Positions 18,228-25,842 of a DNA stretch of 64,000 bases are shown piece after piece. The notes below the pieces were generated by a model. The model was not told the DNA's origin. It did not search any database and was given only the letters and a program-made list of their open reading frames with translations. How positions within the stretch are numbered: the stretch's first letter is position 1; each line of letters starts with the position of its first letter. The translations under genes and the position numbers were made by a program. Source of the stretch: Candidatus Gastranaerophilales bacterium. GTDB taxonomy: Bacteria; Cyanobacteriota; Vampirovibrionia; Gastranaerophilales; Gastranaerophilaceae. The DNA lies in contig CALUUN010000034.1 in NCBI GenBank assembly GCA_944323995.1, positions 62,001 through 126,000 on the forward strand. The letters are read 5' to 3'.

Positions 18228-18848
18228 CTACTTATGCTCAAACTGTAAAAGTTTGAGTCCTCTTTTTTCTTTCGGGTGGGCATCGGGCAGCTCATAGCAC
18301 TTGATACACCGGGCTTCGTAAGTTTCGTCGCCGCCTATCATAATAAGCGGTGAATTTTTATCTGCGGGTTTTCCGTCAATAAGCCTCTGGGTTCTTGTGG
18401 CATGATCACAGCCGCATTTCATACATACGGCATGAAGTTTATCAACAGAGGTTGCAATACACATCAACTCAGGCATTGACCCGAAAGGTTCCGCTTTAAA
18501 ATCAAGCTCAAGTCCGGTACCGATTACGCGTTTGCCTTCTTCCATAAGTTTTGAAATAACTTTTACAATATTACTGTCAAAAAATTGGAGTTCATCAATC
18601 GCAACAATTTCATCTTCCGGCTTTACAACGCTTAAAATTTGTATTGCATGCTTAACTTTTATAGCGTCAAGCCACAAACCGTTTCTTGATTCTATATAAT
18701 CACCTTTTGAACGCGTATCAACGTCCGGTGAAATTACTTTGACCTTTTTCTTAGCAATAATGCAGCGTCTGATACGGCGCAAAAGTTCTTCTGTTTTGCC
18801 GCAGCTCATCGGCCCTGTTATTAATTCAAAACTGTATCCCTGAATCAT
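18228..18848 (-). CDS. tdk: Thymidine kinase
   Basis: 206 residues, type II (TK1-like) enzyme that phosphorylates thymidine to dTMP for salvage. The P-loop is GPMSCGKTEELLRR (residues 12-25), the Walker B/DELQFF segment (VAIDELQFF) is about residues 83-91, and the lasso-type zinc site appears as CMKCGCDH plus CIKCYE. GTGLELDFKAEPFG forms the usual flap. SD GGGGAG is 5-6 nt from the ATG. The gene stands alone. Confidence 0.97.
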   Translation of the reverse strand: MIQGYSFELITGPMSCGKTEELLRRIRRCIIAKKKVKVISPDVDTRSKGDYIESRNGLWLDAIKVKHAIQILSVVKPEDEIVAIDELQFFDSNIVKVISKLMEEGKRVIGTGLELDFKAEPFGSMPELMCIATSVDKLHAVCMKCGCDHATRTQRLIDGKPADKNSPLIMIGGDETYEARCIKCYELPDAHPKEKRGLKLLQFEHK

Positions 18849-18979
18849 TTTCTCCCCAAATCGTATTTTTTACACTTTTTATTATACTCCTCAATTTATT
18901 TTTTGAAAAGCAAACATTACGAATTTGTTAAGTTGAATTTCAGGAGATATTTTTATATTTTAAACAAATACAAGCCTAA

Positions 18980-20257
18980 TCAGCCCAATAAATCCGCCCA
19001 TCTGTCATCGGGAATTTTGTTTCCGTTATCCGCATAAAGCTGCAGGGCAAGTTTATGACGGTTAAGGGTTTTGTTGGCTTTAGTCAGATAATCATATTCT
19101 GCAATTCGGTCAGCTTCAATCATTCTCTGGCGGTTCATACGTTCAAATTTCAAGCTGTGAACAACGCCGTTAAACCAATCAGCTTTCATTTCATTAATAG
19201 CATTTTCTTTTTCCGCAAGTAATTTTTTAAGTTCTGCGTTGTCCGGATTTTTTAGAAGTTGTTCTTTTAATTTTGCGGCCTGACTCATTGCAGTCCGCAA
19301 ATCAGCTTCAACAACTCTCATATCCTGCCAGATTTCGCCAATCGGATAGATATCCACATCAGCAAGCCTGTTTACTTTATGTATGAATTTATTTTGAATA
19401 GTTTCATATATTTTAGGGAACTGGCGCTTAACTTCGGGATGTTTTTTAATTTCAGCCTTGAACAATTCTTCAACGCTTTTTTTAGCTCTTTGCGCATCCT
19501 CATAATGATGAAAATGTCCTTCGTAAACATCAACGTTTTCGCGCAAAAATTCTTCATAGTATTCTGCAACTTTTCCTATCAGCTGTTTTTTTGAAAGAGG
19601 TGTCTGTTTTATAGCAGCCGCAGCAACAGACGGGTCTGCACCTTTAGATATGATTTCAATAAGTTCTTTTGTTGAATATTTGCCGTCGGGATTTATATTT
19701 TCTTTTTTAATCCTTTGCCAGAATTTGAACATCCGCTCGGGTTTTATCAAACGTTTATCAAGATATTCTTCTTCAATTTTTTCGAGATTTTTAAAATAGT
19801 CATACGCCGGTCTGTTTTTCTTTATTTCAAGCTGAATATTTTTGTCAATGGTTTGCAGAACCGAGCTTAAATTACCTCTTTTTTCAAGATCTTTTGCAAG
19901 TTCGGTCAGTTCCGGACTTGAGGGATCTTTTTTTGCAAGCATTTCAAATACAGCCATTTTGGTTTTTAATGCGGCTTTTTCATTTGAGAGTCTTGTAAAC
20001 CTGTCAAGTTTCTGACGGTTTGTCAGAATTTCCAGCAAAACTTCTTTTTCTTCCGCGGTTTCCGGCATTTTAACCCTTAAACTGGGAGCCCAGATATCCT
20101 GCGTGAGCAGAATTTTTAACTGATTTTTTAAAATTTCCGGTCTTGGCCCGCCTGAAAATGAAACAGCATCTGATGTGTGCTGTTGACGGTTATTTACTTT
20201 TTTGCCGGTTGAATTACTTACAAATTTTTGGTTTAGTGATACAGAATTTACAAACAT
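18980..20257 (-). CDS. Hypothetical helical protein with lineage-type N-terminus
   Basis: 425 residues from ATG at 20257, chosen over an upstream start because AGAGGAAAAT immediately precedes it. The N-terminus (MFVNSVSLNQKF...DAVSFSGG) resembles a leader seen on many proteins of this lineage, including 21543. The rest is almost entirely charged helix (KLKEQLLKNPDNAELKKLLAEKE), likely coiled coil or helical repeats. No catalytic motif or membrane segment is visible, and I do not recognise a family. Confidence 0.65.
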   Translation of the reverse strand: MFVNSVSLNQKFVSNSTGKKVNNRQQHTSDAVSFSGGPRPEILKNQLKILLTQDIWAPSLRVKMPETAEEKEVLLEILTNRQKLDRFTRLSNEKAALKTKMAVFEMLAKKDPSSPELTELAKDLEKRGNLSSVLQTIDKNIQLEIKKNRPAYDYFKNLEKIEEEYLDKRLIKPERMFKFWQRIKKENINPDGKYSTKELIEIISKGADPSVAAAAIKQTPLSKKQLIGKVAEYYEEFLRENVDVYEGHFHHYEDAQRAKKSVEELFKAEIKKHPEVKRQFPKIYETIQNKFIHKVNRLADVDIYPIGEIWQDMRVVEADLRTAMSQAAKLKEQLLKNPDNAELKKLLAEKENAINEMKADWFNGVVHSLKFERMNRQRMIEADRIAEYDYLTKANKTLNRHKLALQLYADNGNKIPDDRWADLLG

Positions 20258-20414
20258 ATTTTCCTCTTTATTTTTACTACCTGAAAAATATAAAGCCGAA
20301 AATATTTTTTTTTGCCGGCATGAAAAAAATTTGTAAAGTTTTCTTATCAATTTTGCATTTTGTAAAAAAATGATGACTGATTTGCCGGATGCAAACCTGC
20401 ATCAAAATTGTTTG

Positions 20415-20443
20415 TTGACAACATAAATAACAATATTTATAAT
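20415..20443 (+). promoter_or_regulatory. Consensus promoter driving a leaderless gene
   Basis: TTGACA (20415-20420) and TATAAT (20438-20443), 17 nt apart, both perfect. The ATG at 20452 is only 8 nt past the -10 box and no ribosome-binding site fits between, so the mRNA should begin at or next to the start codon. Confidence 0.8.
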
Positions 20444-20451
20444 AAATTCAT

Positions 20452-21300
20452 ATGATAGAAAAATTTGAACTTGAAAGTGATGAAAGCATCTTATCGGAAT
20501 CAAAAAAGGATACCGAACTTGCTGTTACAAGTCTTGTGATGCTTGCTTTGATTCCTTGTCTGCTGATATTTTTAAGTATACACAAACCTGATATTCAAAC
20601 ATTGGACGATTGGCTTTTTTATACTTATTTGTTAGGGCCTTGTTCAATTGTATTCGGCGGTTATTTTGTGTATGTTCTCTATCAATATTTGACATACAAG
20701 ATATATTTAACAAATAAAAAGGTGATTTTTGTAAATCGAAGCGGTGTAAAATTTATAAATTTTAATGAAATAAAAGAATGGTCAATCGCAAACTACGCTG
20801 TCGGGATAAAGACAATAGACAATAAAAAAATTAACATAGGATATATCAAAAATTCCGAAGAATTCAAAAATCAGCTGGAAGCGGTTTTGCCGGGAAAAGG
20901 CACGAATAAACCGCAGATGTGGCTGTGGTTTGCTATATTTTTCGGAATATTATTTGCGCAATATTTTATGTATTACTTCGGGAAAATTCCGGCACCGCAA
21001 AAAGAAAATGCCGGTGGAACCTATATGAAAAAGATAGAATCAAAAATTAAAAATAACTGGCACCCGCCTGCTTTTAACAGAAGTTATAAGGTTGTTTTAT
21101 TTTTCAGGGTAGAAGCCGACGGTAGAGTTAAAGATATTCAAGTCAAACAATCTTCCGGAAATGAGGAACAGGATAATATTGCAATACAGGCTTTGACAAA
21201 ATCCTCGCCTCTGCCGGAACTTCCGGAAGAATTAAGCCAGAGGGGCTTTGTCGATGTGCAGTTTAACTTTGATTACAATTTGCATGAAAAAACAAAGTAA
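20452..21300 (+). CDS. Membrane protein with PH-like and TonB C-terminal domains
   Basis: 282 residues. Two hydrophobic helices near residues 25-45 and 60-82 are followed by a short PH-like segment (YLTNKKVIFVNRSGVKFINFNEIKEW), as in membrane YdbS/bPH proteins. A third helix (MWLWFAIFFGILFAQYFMYYFG, about 162-183) leads to a TonB C-terminal domain (SKIKNNWHPPAFNRSYKVVLFFRVEADGRVKDIQV, SGNEEQDNIAIQAL). The TonB-type domain would be periplasmic. It may energise an outer-membrane receptor such as BtuB at 47223-49253, but ExbB/ExbD are not in the window. Translation appears leaderless. Confidence 0.7.
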   Translation: MIEKFELESDESILSESKKDTELAVTSLVMLALIPCLLIFLSIHKPDIQTLDDWLFYTYLLGPCSIVFGGYFVYVLYQYLTYKIYLTNKKVIFVNRSGVKFINFNEIKEWSIANYAVGIKTIDNKKINIGYIKNSEEFKNQLEAVLPGKGTNKPQMWLWFAIFFGILFAQYFMYYFGKIPAPQKENAGGTYMKKIESKIKNNWHPPAFNRSYKVVLFFRVEADGRVKDIQVKQSSGNEEQDNIAIQALTKSSPLPELPEELSQRGFVDVQFNFDYNLHEKTK

Positions 21301-21542
21301 AATAACAAGAATTATAAACTAATGTCCTTGTATCCGTATAATAGCCGAAGCCAAAATCAAAAACCTTGTCGCAAATACTTTATCAGGCAAATTCCTGATT
21401 AAATTTCCGGCCGAATTTGTGAAATCTTATTTGCCGTTTTTTGTTACAATTTCGCAATAATTAAGAGAAATATCTATGTAATCGGCAAAAAAAAGTTTCA
21501 CGGTTTTTAGGATTGATATAAAAATTATAGGAGAAGTAAAAA

Positions 21543-21992
21543 ATGAATAAAGTTTCAAATCAACCCTGTTTCGGCTCACGTCTTCCGGTAACCGATTCGT
21601 TAAAAATGGTCTACAGCGGCGTATTAAGCCACGCATGTCCTAAAAGTACAAGACAAAAGGTAGCTTATACGGTTAATGCATTAATGAAAGACGGCAAAAA
21701 TGATGTTATTGCTCTGGTAGAAAAACAAAACGGTTATAAATCAAGTGCTGCGGTGTTTGTTAACGGAAAAAAAGCGGAAGAAAAGGTTTCTTACGGAATG
21801 ATGACTGCATCATATTTACACAGAGTAAATGAATTATTATATGCTTTAGCACATTATGCTGACAAAGTAAAAACAAAAAATTATAATTTTAACAAAGTTC
21901 TTCACGGAGAATTAAGAACATCCGATGACAGAATACATAAAATAATAATAAACCACCTTAGATCCGAAGGAATAAACGGCTCAATAGGTTAG
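21543..21992 (+). CDS. Hypothetical lineage-specific small protein
   Basis: 149 residues with SD AGGAGAAG. It starts MNKVSNQPCFGSRLPVTDSL, whose F-G-S element recalls the SFSGG of the protein at 18980-20257. The remainder is basic and soluble (YALAHYADKVKTKNYNF, HKIIINHLRSEG). No known domain recognised. An overlapping minus-strand frame (21427-21636) is considered spurious. Confidence 0.6.
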   Translation: MNKVSNQPCFGSRLPVTDSLKMVYSGVLSHACPKSTRQKVAYTVNALMKDGKNDVIALVEKQNGYKSSAAVFVNGKKAEEKVSYGMMTASYLHRVNELLYALAHYADKVKTKNYNFNKVLHGELRTSDDRIHKIIINHLRSEGINGSIG

Positions 21993-22080
21993 TGTAAAAG
22001 AACACATGGTTTGATTTTTTTCGGCAACTTGTTCTTTAAATTTTCTACAGTCTATTTTTGTTTTTAATCTACATTATTCA

Positions 22081-22389
22081 TTAGCCCTGCATTTTATCAA
22101 GCAGGGTTTTAATTTCCATAATTTTTTCTTTAGCGATTTCAGAATCAGAAAAAGACTTAGCAACACATTCTTCAAGATGTGTTTTCAAAATATTACTTTC
22201 AACATGCTTAATTGCAGAACGTACAGCCTTGAGTTGTACAATAATATCAGGACAATAACGTTGTTCTTCAATCATTTTTTTGATACCTTCCAACTGACCT
22301 ATTGCTCTGTTTAAACGAGGTATTTCATGTTTATGATTCGGATTTTCTGATTTTTTGCTGTTCATATCTTTTTTAGACTCTTTTTTCAT
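22081..22389 (-). CDS. csoR: CsoR/FrmR-family metal-sensing repressor
   Basis: About 102 residues of the all-helical CsoR/RcnR/FrmR family (HEIPRLNRAIGQLEGIKKMIEEQRYCPDIIVQLKAVRSAIKHV...). The C-H-C set needed for copper(I) is present: Cys in RYCPDI, then His and Cys in LKTHLEEC. It is predicted to be a tetrameric DNA-binding repressor released by metal. The ATG at 22389 follows TATAAT by 6 nt with no SD, so it looks leaderless; the upstream ATG at 22404 lies at the -10 itself. It sits just after a metallothionein-like gene whose promoter bears two G-tract operators. Copper over other thiophilic metals is inference from the C-H-C pattern. Confidence 0.88.
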   Translation of the reverse strand: MKKESKKDMNSKKSENPNHKHEIPRLNRAIGQLEGIKKMIEEQRYCPDIIVQLKAVRSAIKHVESNILKTHLEECVAKSFSDSEIAKEKIMEIKTLLDKMQG

Positions 22390-22404
22390 ATTTTCATTAT
22401 ACAT

Positions 22405-22432
22405 AAAAAAGGGACAGAAAAACTGTCCCTTA
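22405..22432 (-). terminator. Terminator between metallothionein-like gene and csoR
   Basis: Read on the minus strand: AAGGGACAG-TTTTT-CTGTCCC then TTTTTT. It should stop most transcription from the upstream small gene, leaving csoR to its own TATAAT just downstream. Confidence 0.8.
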
Positions 22433-22448
22433 ACCCTAAAATAATATT

Positions 22449-22568
22449 CTATTTTTTAGGAGGTTCATTGCACTCTGGCGGACAATTACATTTGTCCTCA
22501 GTGCAAGTACAATTGTCCCCGCATGTACAGTTAACGCATTTGCAATGTGGATTTGAACATTTAGCCAT
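22449..22568 (-). CDS. Cysteine-rich metallothionein-like protein, 39 aa
   Basis: From ATG at 22568, preceded by AAAGGAGG, the product is 39 residues beginning MAKCSNPHCKCVNCTCGDN and continuing CTCTEDKCNCPPEC. It has eleven cysteines in C-x-C and C-x2-C spacings, which can wrap a thiolate metal cluster. A longer upstream frame exists but would put the operators inside the gene. Proposed role: buffering copper or a similar soft metal in the cytoplasm, induced when CsoR releases. It has no membrane segment. Confidence 0.82.
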   Translation of the reverse strand: MAKCSNPHCKCVNCTCGDNCTCTEDKCNCPPECNEPPKK

Positions 22569-22586
22569 ATTAGCCTCCTTTTTATT

Positions 22587-22637
22587 ATACCCCAGTAGGG
22601 TATCTAATAACATATTCATGATACCCAATTGGGGTAT
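22587..22637 (-). promoter_or_regulatory. Twin CsoR-type operators over the metallothionein promoters
   Basis: Two inverted repeats of identical layout, ATACCC-N5-GGGTAT, occur at 22587-22603 and 22621-22637. The first overlaps TATAAT next to the small gene's SD. The second lies between TTGACA and a TATCAT box further upstream, so two promoters may each carry one site. GC-tract palindromes of this kind are the known targets of CsoR-family repressors. Confidence 0.78.
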
Positions 22638-22671
22638 ATTTGTCAAGAGGTCTTCTTTGGTTAATTGTGTA

Positions 22672-23031
22672 TTAATCAATATCACCTTTGTAGGCACACG
22701 GTATATTTTCTTCTTTTAAATAATTCATGCCCCATTTGTTTAATTCAATAATAGCCGGAATCAGCGTTTCACCTCTTTTCGTGAGAGAATATTCTGTTTT
22801 AGGCGGTACTACAGGATAAAGTTTTCGCTCTATTATTCCGTCTGCTTCAAGTTCTTTTAACTGTTGAATGAGCATTTTGGGAGCTGCATGCGAAATCAGC
22901 TTTTGAAGTTCGTTATACCTCAATGTTTTATTTATAAGATGCCCGATTATAACCCCTTTATACTTCCCGCCGATTATCTCCATGGTTACTTCTAACGGGC
23001 ATTGATATTCATCTTTTCTTCGTTTTGTCAT
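22672..23031 (-). CDS. HxlR-family transcriptional regulator
   Basis: 119 residues of winged helix-turn-helix HxlR type: CPLEVTMEIIGGKYKGVIIGHL (11-32), LRYNELQKLISHAAPKMLIQQLKELEADGIIERK, PPKTEYSLTKRGETLIP. The conserved N-terminal Cys11 is the redox or electrophile sensor in several members (YodB, QorR type). It is divergent from the MBL-fold hydrolase at 23139 and has a palindrome at its promoter. Regulation of that neighbour is likely but inferred. Confidence 0.9.
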   Translation of the reverse strand: MTKRRKDEYQCPLEVTMEIIGGKYKGVIIGHLINKTLRYNELQKLISHAAPKMLIQQLKELEADGIIERKLYPVVPPKTEYSLTKRGETLIPAIIELNKWGMNYLKEENIPCAYKGDID

Positions 23032-23046
23032 ATATAAAATCCTTAT

Positions 23047-23068
23047 TTACTTTTTAGTAAGTATTATA
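23047..23068 (-). promoter_or_regulatory. -10 box and palindrome in the hxlR/MBL intergenic region
   Basis: TTACT-N4-AGTAA (23047-23060) lies immediately downstream of the minus-strand TATAAT (23063-23068) of the HxlR gene. Position and symmetry suit an autoregulatory operator shared with the divergent hydrolase. Confidence 0.5.
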
Positions 23069-23138
23069 CAAAAAAGTGCATTCTTGTCAAAATGATAATA
23101 ACTATATAAAATTGTTTTATTATAAGGAGGGTATCTAA

Positions 23139-23930
23139 ATGAAAATTACACAAGTAAGAAATGCAACAATTATAGTGGAATACAATAATACAAAATTCCT
23201 AATTGACCCGTGGCTTATGCCTAAAGATTATATGCCGGGATTTGATACAGCGATAAATTCCGAAATTCACCAGCCAAGAGTGGATCTGCCATTTGAAATT
23301 GAAAAAATTGTAGATGTTAATGCTGTTATTATTACTCATATTCACCCTGACCACTGGGATGAATTTGCTGAAAAAGCTCTGGATAAAAATATAAAAGTTT
23401 TTGTGCAATCTTCTGTTGACAAAGATTACGTCATTACAAAAGGATTTACAAATGTTGAAATTATACAGGAAACAGGCACGGAATATAATGGTATAACCCT
23501 ATACAAAACAGGCACCCAGCATGGCAAAAGAGAAATAATTAAACCATTATGTGCTTCTATTGGCATGCCTTATGATGCGATGGGTGTTGTTTTTAAATCA
23601 GAGGATGAAAAGACATTGTATATAGCAGGCGATACTATTTGGTGTGAAGAAGTAATTGAGGCTCTTACAAAATACCATCCTGATGTAATAGTTATAAATG
23701 CTTGTGCTGCAACGGTTTTAAACGGTGAACGGCTAATTATGAATATTGATGATGTAAAAGAAGTTTTGCAAAATGCTCCTAATGCAAAAGTAATTGCAAG
23801 CCACATGGATACAGTCAGCCATCTTTCGGTTACAAGAAATGATTTAAAAGAATTTAAAAATAAAAACAATATTGATAATTTATTAATTCCTGAGGATGGA
23901 GAGGTGATTGATTTTTCTGAAAATACTTAA
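23139..23930 (+). CDS. Metallo-beta-lactamase-fold hydrolase
   Basis: 263 residues with SD AAGGAGG. The dinuclear metal motif H-x-H-x-D-H is THIHPDHWDEF (about 66-76). Later ligands include H129 in TGTQHGKRE, D168 in LYIAGDTIW and H228 in ASHMDTV. The layout resembles the UlaG-like/Zn-dependent hydrolase branch of the superfamily. The substrate is unknown. Divergent from an HxlR regulator, it may act in detoxification. Confidence 0.82.
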   Translation: MKITQVRNATIIVEYNNTKFLIDPWLMPKDYMPGFDTAINSEIHQPRVDLPFEIEKIVDVNAVIITHIHPDHWDEFAEKALDKNIKVFVQSSVDKDYVITKGFTNVEIIQETGTEYNGITLYKTGTQHGKREIIKPLCASIGMPYDAMGVVFKSEDEKTLYIAGDTIWCEEVIEALTKYHPDVIVINACAATVLNGERLIMNIDDVKEVLQNAPNAKVIASHMDTVSHLSVTRNDLKEFKNKNNIDNLLIPEDGEVIDFSENT

Positions 23931-23952
23931 ACATTTAAAATAAAATTAATGC

Positions 23953-23981
23953 AAAAAAGATGCAAATATTTGCATCTTTTT
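23953..23981. terminator. Bidirectional terminator
   Basis: AAAAAGATGCAAA-TA-TTTGCATCTTTTT between the convergent hydrolase and flavoprotein genes; near-perfect stem with A and T flanks. Confidence 0.88.
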
Positions 23982-23998
23982 ATTTATTATAATTTAAA

Positions 23999-24627
23999 TT
24001 ATTTTATAAAATTTGTATAAACATATTCTTCTGTTTCTGGCATTTGTAAGCCGTATTTAAGGGAAAGCTCTTTCATTTTTAGAAACCATGACATATTTTT
24101 ACCTAAAATACGCATTGTCTGAAGACCTTCAAGGTCTTGCTTTACATCTTCGGGCATCCATCCATGAACCATATTCCAATACCGAGAAGCAATAACAGGC
24201 ATTTCCGATACAAGCAAATATTTATTTGATCTAAAGTTGCTGTTGTTCCTGCACGTCTTGCAGAAATTACAGTCGCACCCGGTTTTAATCTGAATCTTTG
24301 TTTGCCGCTTAGTGCATCAGCATAGAAAACCCTGTCTAAAAAGGGAACAATTATTCCGCTTGCACTTGCATAATGCACAGGAGAACCAAAAACAAAGCCG
24401 TCTGATGTTTCTGCTTTTTCTAAGAATTCATTAACTTTGTCATTTATTACACATTTACCTATTTGGCTACAGGCTCTGCAATCCTTACAAGGAGTAATAG
24501 GGTCTGTGCCTACATAAAAAATTTCAGTTTCTATTGCTTCAAGATTTAAAGATTTTGCAACCTCATTTAGTGCTGTATATGTACAGCCGTTTTTGTGAGG
24601 TGAACCATTTAACAATAAAACTTTCAT
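23999..24627 (-). pseudogene. NADPH-dependent FMN reductase, frameshifted
   Basis: The 5' frame (24627 to about 24220) encodes a flavodoxin-like reductase: MKVLLLNGSPHKNGCTYTAL phosphate loop, ITPCKDCRACSQIGKC cysteine motif and GFVFGSPVHYASASG. It then runs into unrelated residues. The correct continuation (LVSEMPVIASRYWNMVHGW...EEYVYTNFIK) is in another frame down to 23999. The break falls in a short AAAT tandem (24213-24228). Adding back one AAAT unit gives QINKYLLVSEMPV, the sequence usual for this family. A 4-bp slippage deletion is therefore likely. It may be a pseudogene, a phase-variable gene or an error. Confidence 0.75.
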
Positions 24628-24630
24628 GCA

Positions 24631-25011
24631 TTACTCCTCATAAGACAAAGTATCATAAACTTTAGCAACAATTTTCCAGTTACCTTTAATTTTGTTCATA
24701 ATAAGTAAATCAGTGAATTTATATCCGTGCCAGTTATCTTCAATTACTCTAACAACTGCAATTGTTTTCTCCAGTGTAATTACATCAATTCTTGCAACAT
24801 AATCATTTCCGCAGGCTCCCATTTTGTCTATTGTGTCATAAAATCCTTGGATAGAGCCTGATTGATATTCTTTGTCATTCAGTTGACCAAAGAAATTTGC
24901 TTTTTCATAAAAATAAGGCTTAACAATTTCACTATTACCATTTTTAACCGCTTCAATAAATTTTTTTGCAAGATTTTCAACTGCATTAAATTCTTCTATT
25001 TGTTCTCTCAT
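24631..25011 (-). CDS. NTF2-like (SnoaL/lumazine-binding type) protein
   Basis: 126 residues of the small cone-shaped NTF2 fold: N-terminal helix (VENLAKKFIEAVKNGNSEIVKPYFYEKANFFG), then KTIAVVRVIEDNWHGYKFTDLLIMNKIKGNWKIVAKVYDTL, the usual terminal strands. These proteins bind small hydrophobic ligands or act as minor enzymes; no catalytic dyad is evident. It is just upstream of and presumably co-transcribed with the flavoprotein gene. Confidence 0.72.
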   Translation of the reverse strand: MREQIEEFNAVENLAKKFIEAVKNGNSEIVKPYFYEKANFFGQLNDKEYQSGSIQGFYDTIDKMGACGNDYVARIDVITLEKTIAVVRVIEDNWHGYKFTDLLIMNKIKGNWKIVAKVYDTLSYEE

Positions 25012-25111
25012 TTTGAGTTCCTTTCTTTTTTGTGTTTATTATGTTAATTTATTGCATGAATTTATTCAAGTACGGATAAAAAGGTAACCTACTGACGTAA
25101 AGGAGCATAAT

Positions 25112-25456
25112 ATGACGACAGAAGAAAAAGACTGCTTAAAAGAAGTTGATAGTTTTGCGGAAACCGGATTTAATTATACGCTGTCACTTGTAAGCGGGAA
25201 ATATAAACTAACTGTTTTATATGCTATATACAGACATAAAGTTATAAGGTTTAATAGTTTGCAAAAATATTTGAATATAGTATCTCATAAAACTTTAAGC
25301 GGGGTTTTAAAGGAACTTGAGAAAGATAATTTGATTATAAGAAAAGAATATCCGCAAATACCTCCTAAAGTTGAATATTTTCTTTCTAAAAGGGGTGAGT
25401 CTTTTATTCCTATTTTATACGCACTTTGCGAATGGGGAGAGAAACATAAACAATAG
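25112..25456 (+). CDS. HxlR-family transcriptional regulator
   Basis: 114 residues. NYTLSLVSGKYKLTVLYAIYRH, FNSLQKYLNIVSHKTLSGVLKELEKDNLIIRKEYPQIPPKVEYFLSKRGESFIP is the HxlR winged helix. It has a Cys at residue 8 rather than the usual CP motif. It is divergent from the NTF2-like/flavoprotein pair, repeating the regulator-next-to-stress-enzyme layout of 22672-23930. SD AAAGGAG. Confidence 0.88.
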   Translation: MTTEEKDCLKEVDSFAETGFNYTLSLVSGKYKLTVLYAIYRHKVIRFNSLQKYLNIVSHKTLSGVLKELEKDNLIIRKEYPQIPPKVEYFLSKRGESFIPILYALCEWGEKHKQ

Positions 25457-25712
25457 TGTTATCACCACCTTTAAAGTTTGTAACTATTGAATTTTTTCAC
25501 TCTGTGTAAAAAGTTACATTGTTTGATTATTTTTGGACACTTCCGGCAGGTTAAAACCTAAACACAAAGCCACTTTACGAGGCAAAATCATTTTAACCGT
25601 ACAGGATTGAAATGTCTGGTTTATACCACTATCCGTACAAATCAATCTGGACAAAAAAATACAGTCGGGGTGCACTTCAAATGAATCCGGCTTAGGTATT
25701 TCTCAAAAAAAC

Positions 25713-25798
25713 GGAGAGGGTGGGATTCGAACCCACGGAGAGTGTTACCTCTCACAGACTTTCGAGATCCGCACCTTAAACCACTCGGACACCTCTCC
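25713..25798 (-). tRNA. tRNA-Ser (CGA)
   Basis: 86 nt on the minus strand: acceptor GGAGAGG/CCTCTCC, D-arm TCCGAGTGGTTTAAGG, anticodon loop CTCGAAA giving anticodon CGA, a long class II variable arm (TGAGAGGTAACACTCTC) and T-loop GGTTCGAATCC. No 3' CCA is encoded. The 256 nt between it and the preceding gene contain no gene I can support. Confidence 0.95.
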
Positions 25799-25842
25799 AT
25801 ATCTATATTCTATCAAAAAAATAATTTTTGGTGCAAATATTA

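Noticed and set aside
22569-22697. 43-residue N-terminal extension of the metallothionein-like protein
   Set aside because: It would place both CsoR-type operators and the ribosome-binding site inside the coding region.
25514-25699. 62-codon minus-strand open frame beside tRNA-Ser
   Set aside because: No start codon with a ribosome-binding site; a stop lies just upstream. It could be a relic but nothing recognisable is encoded.
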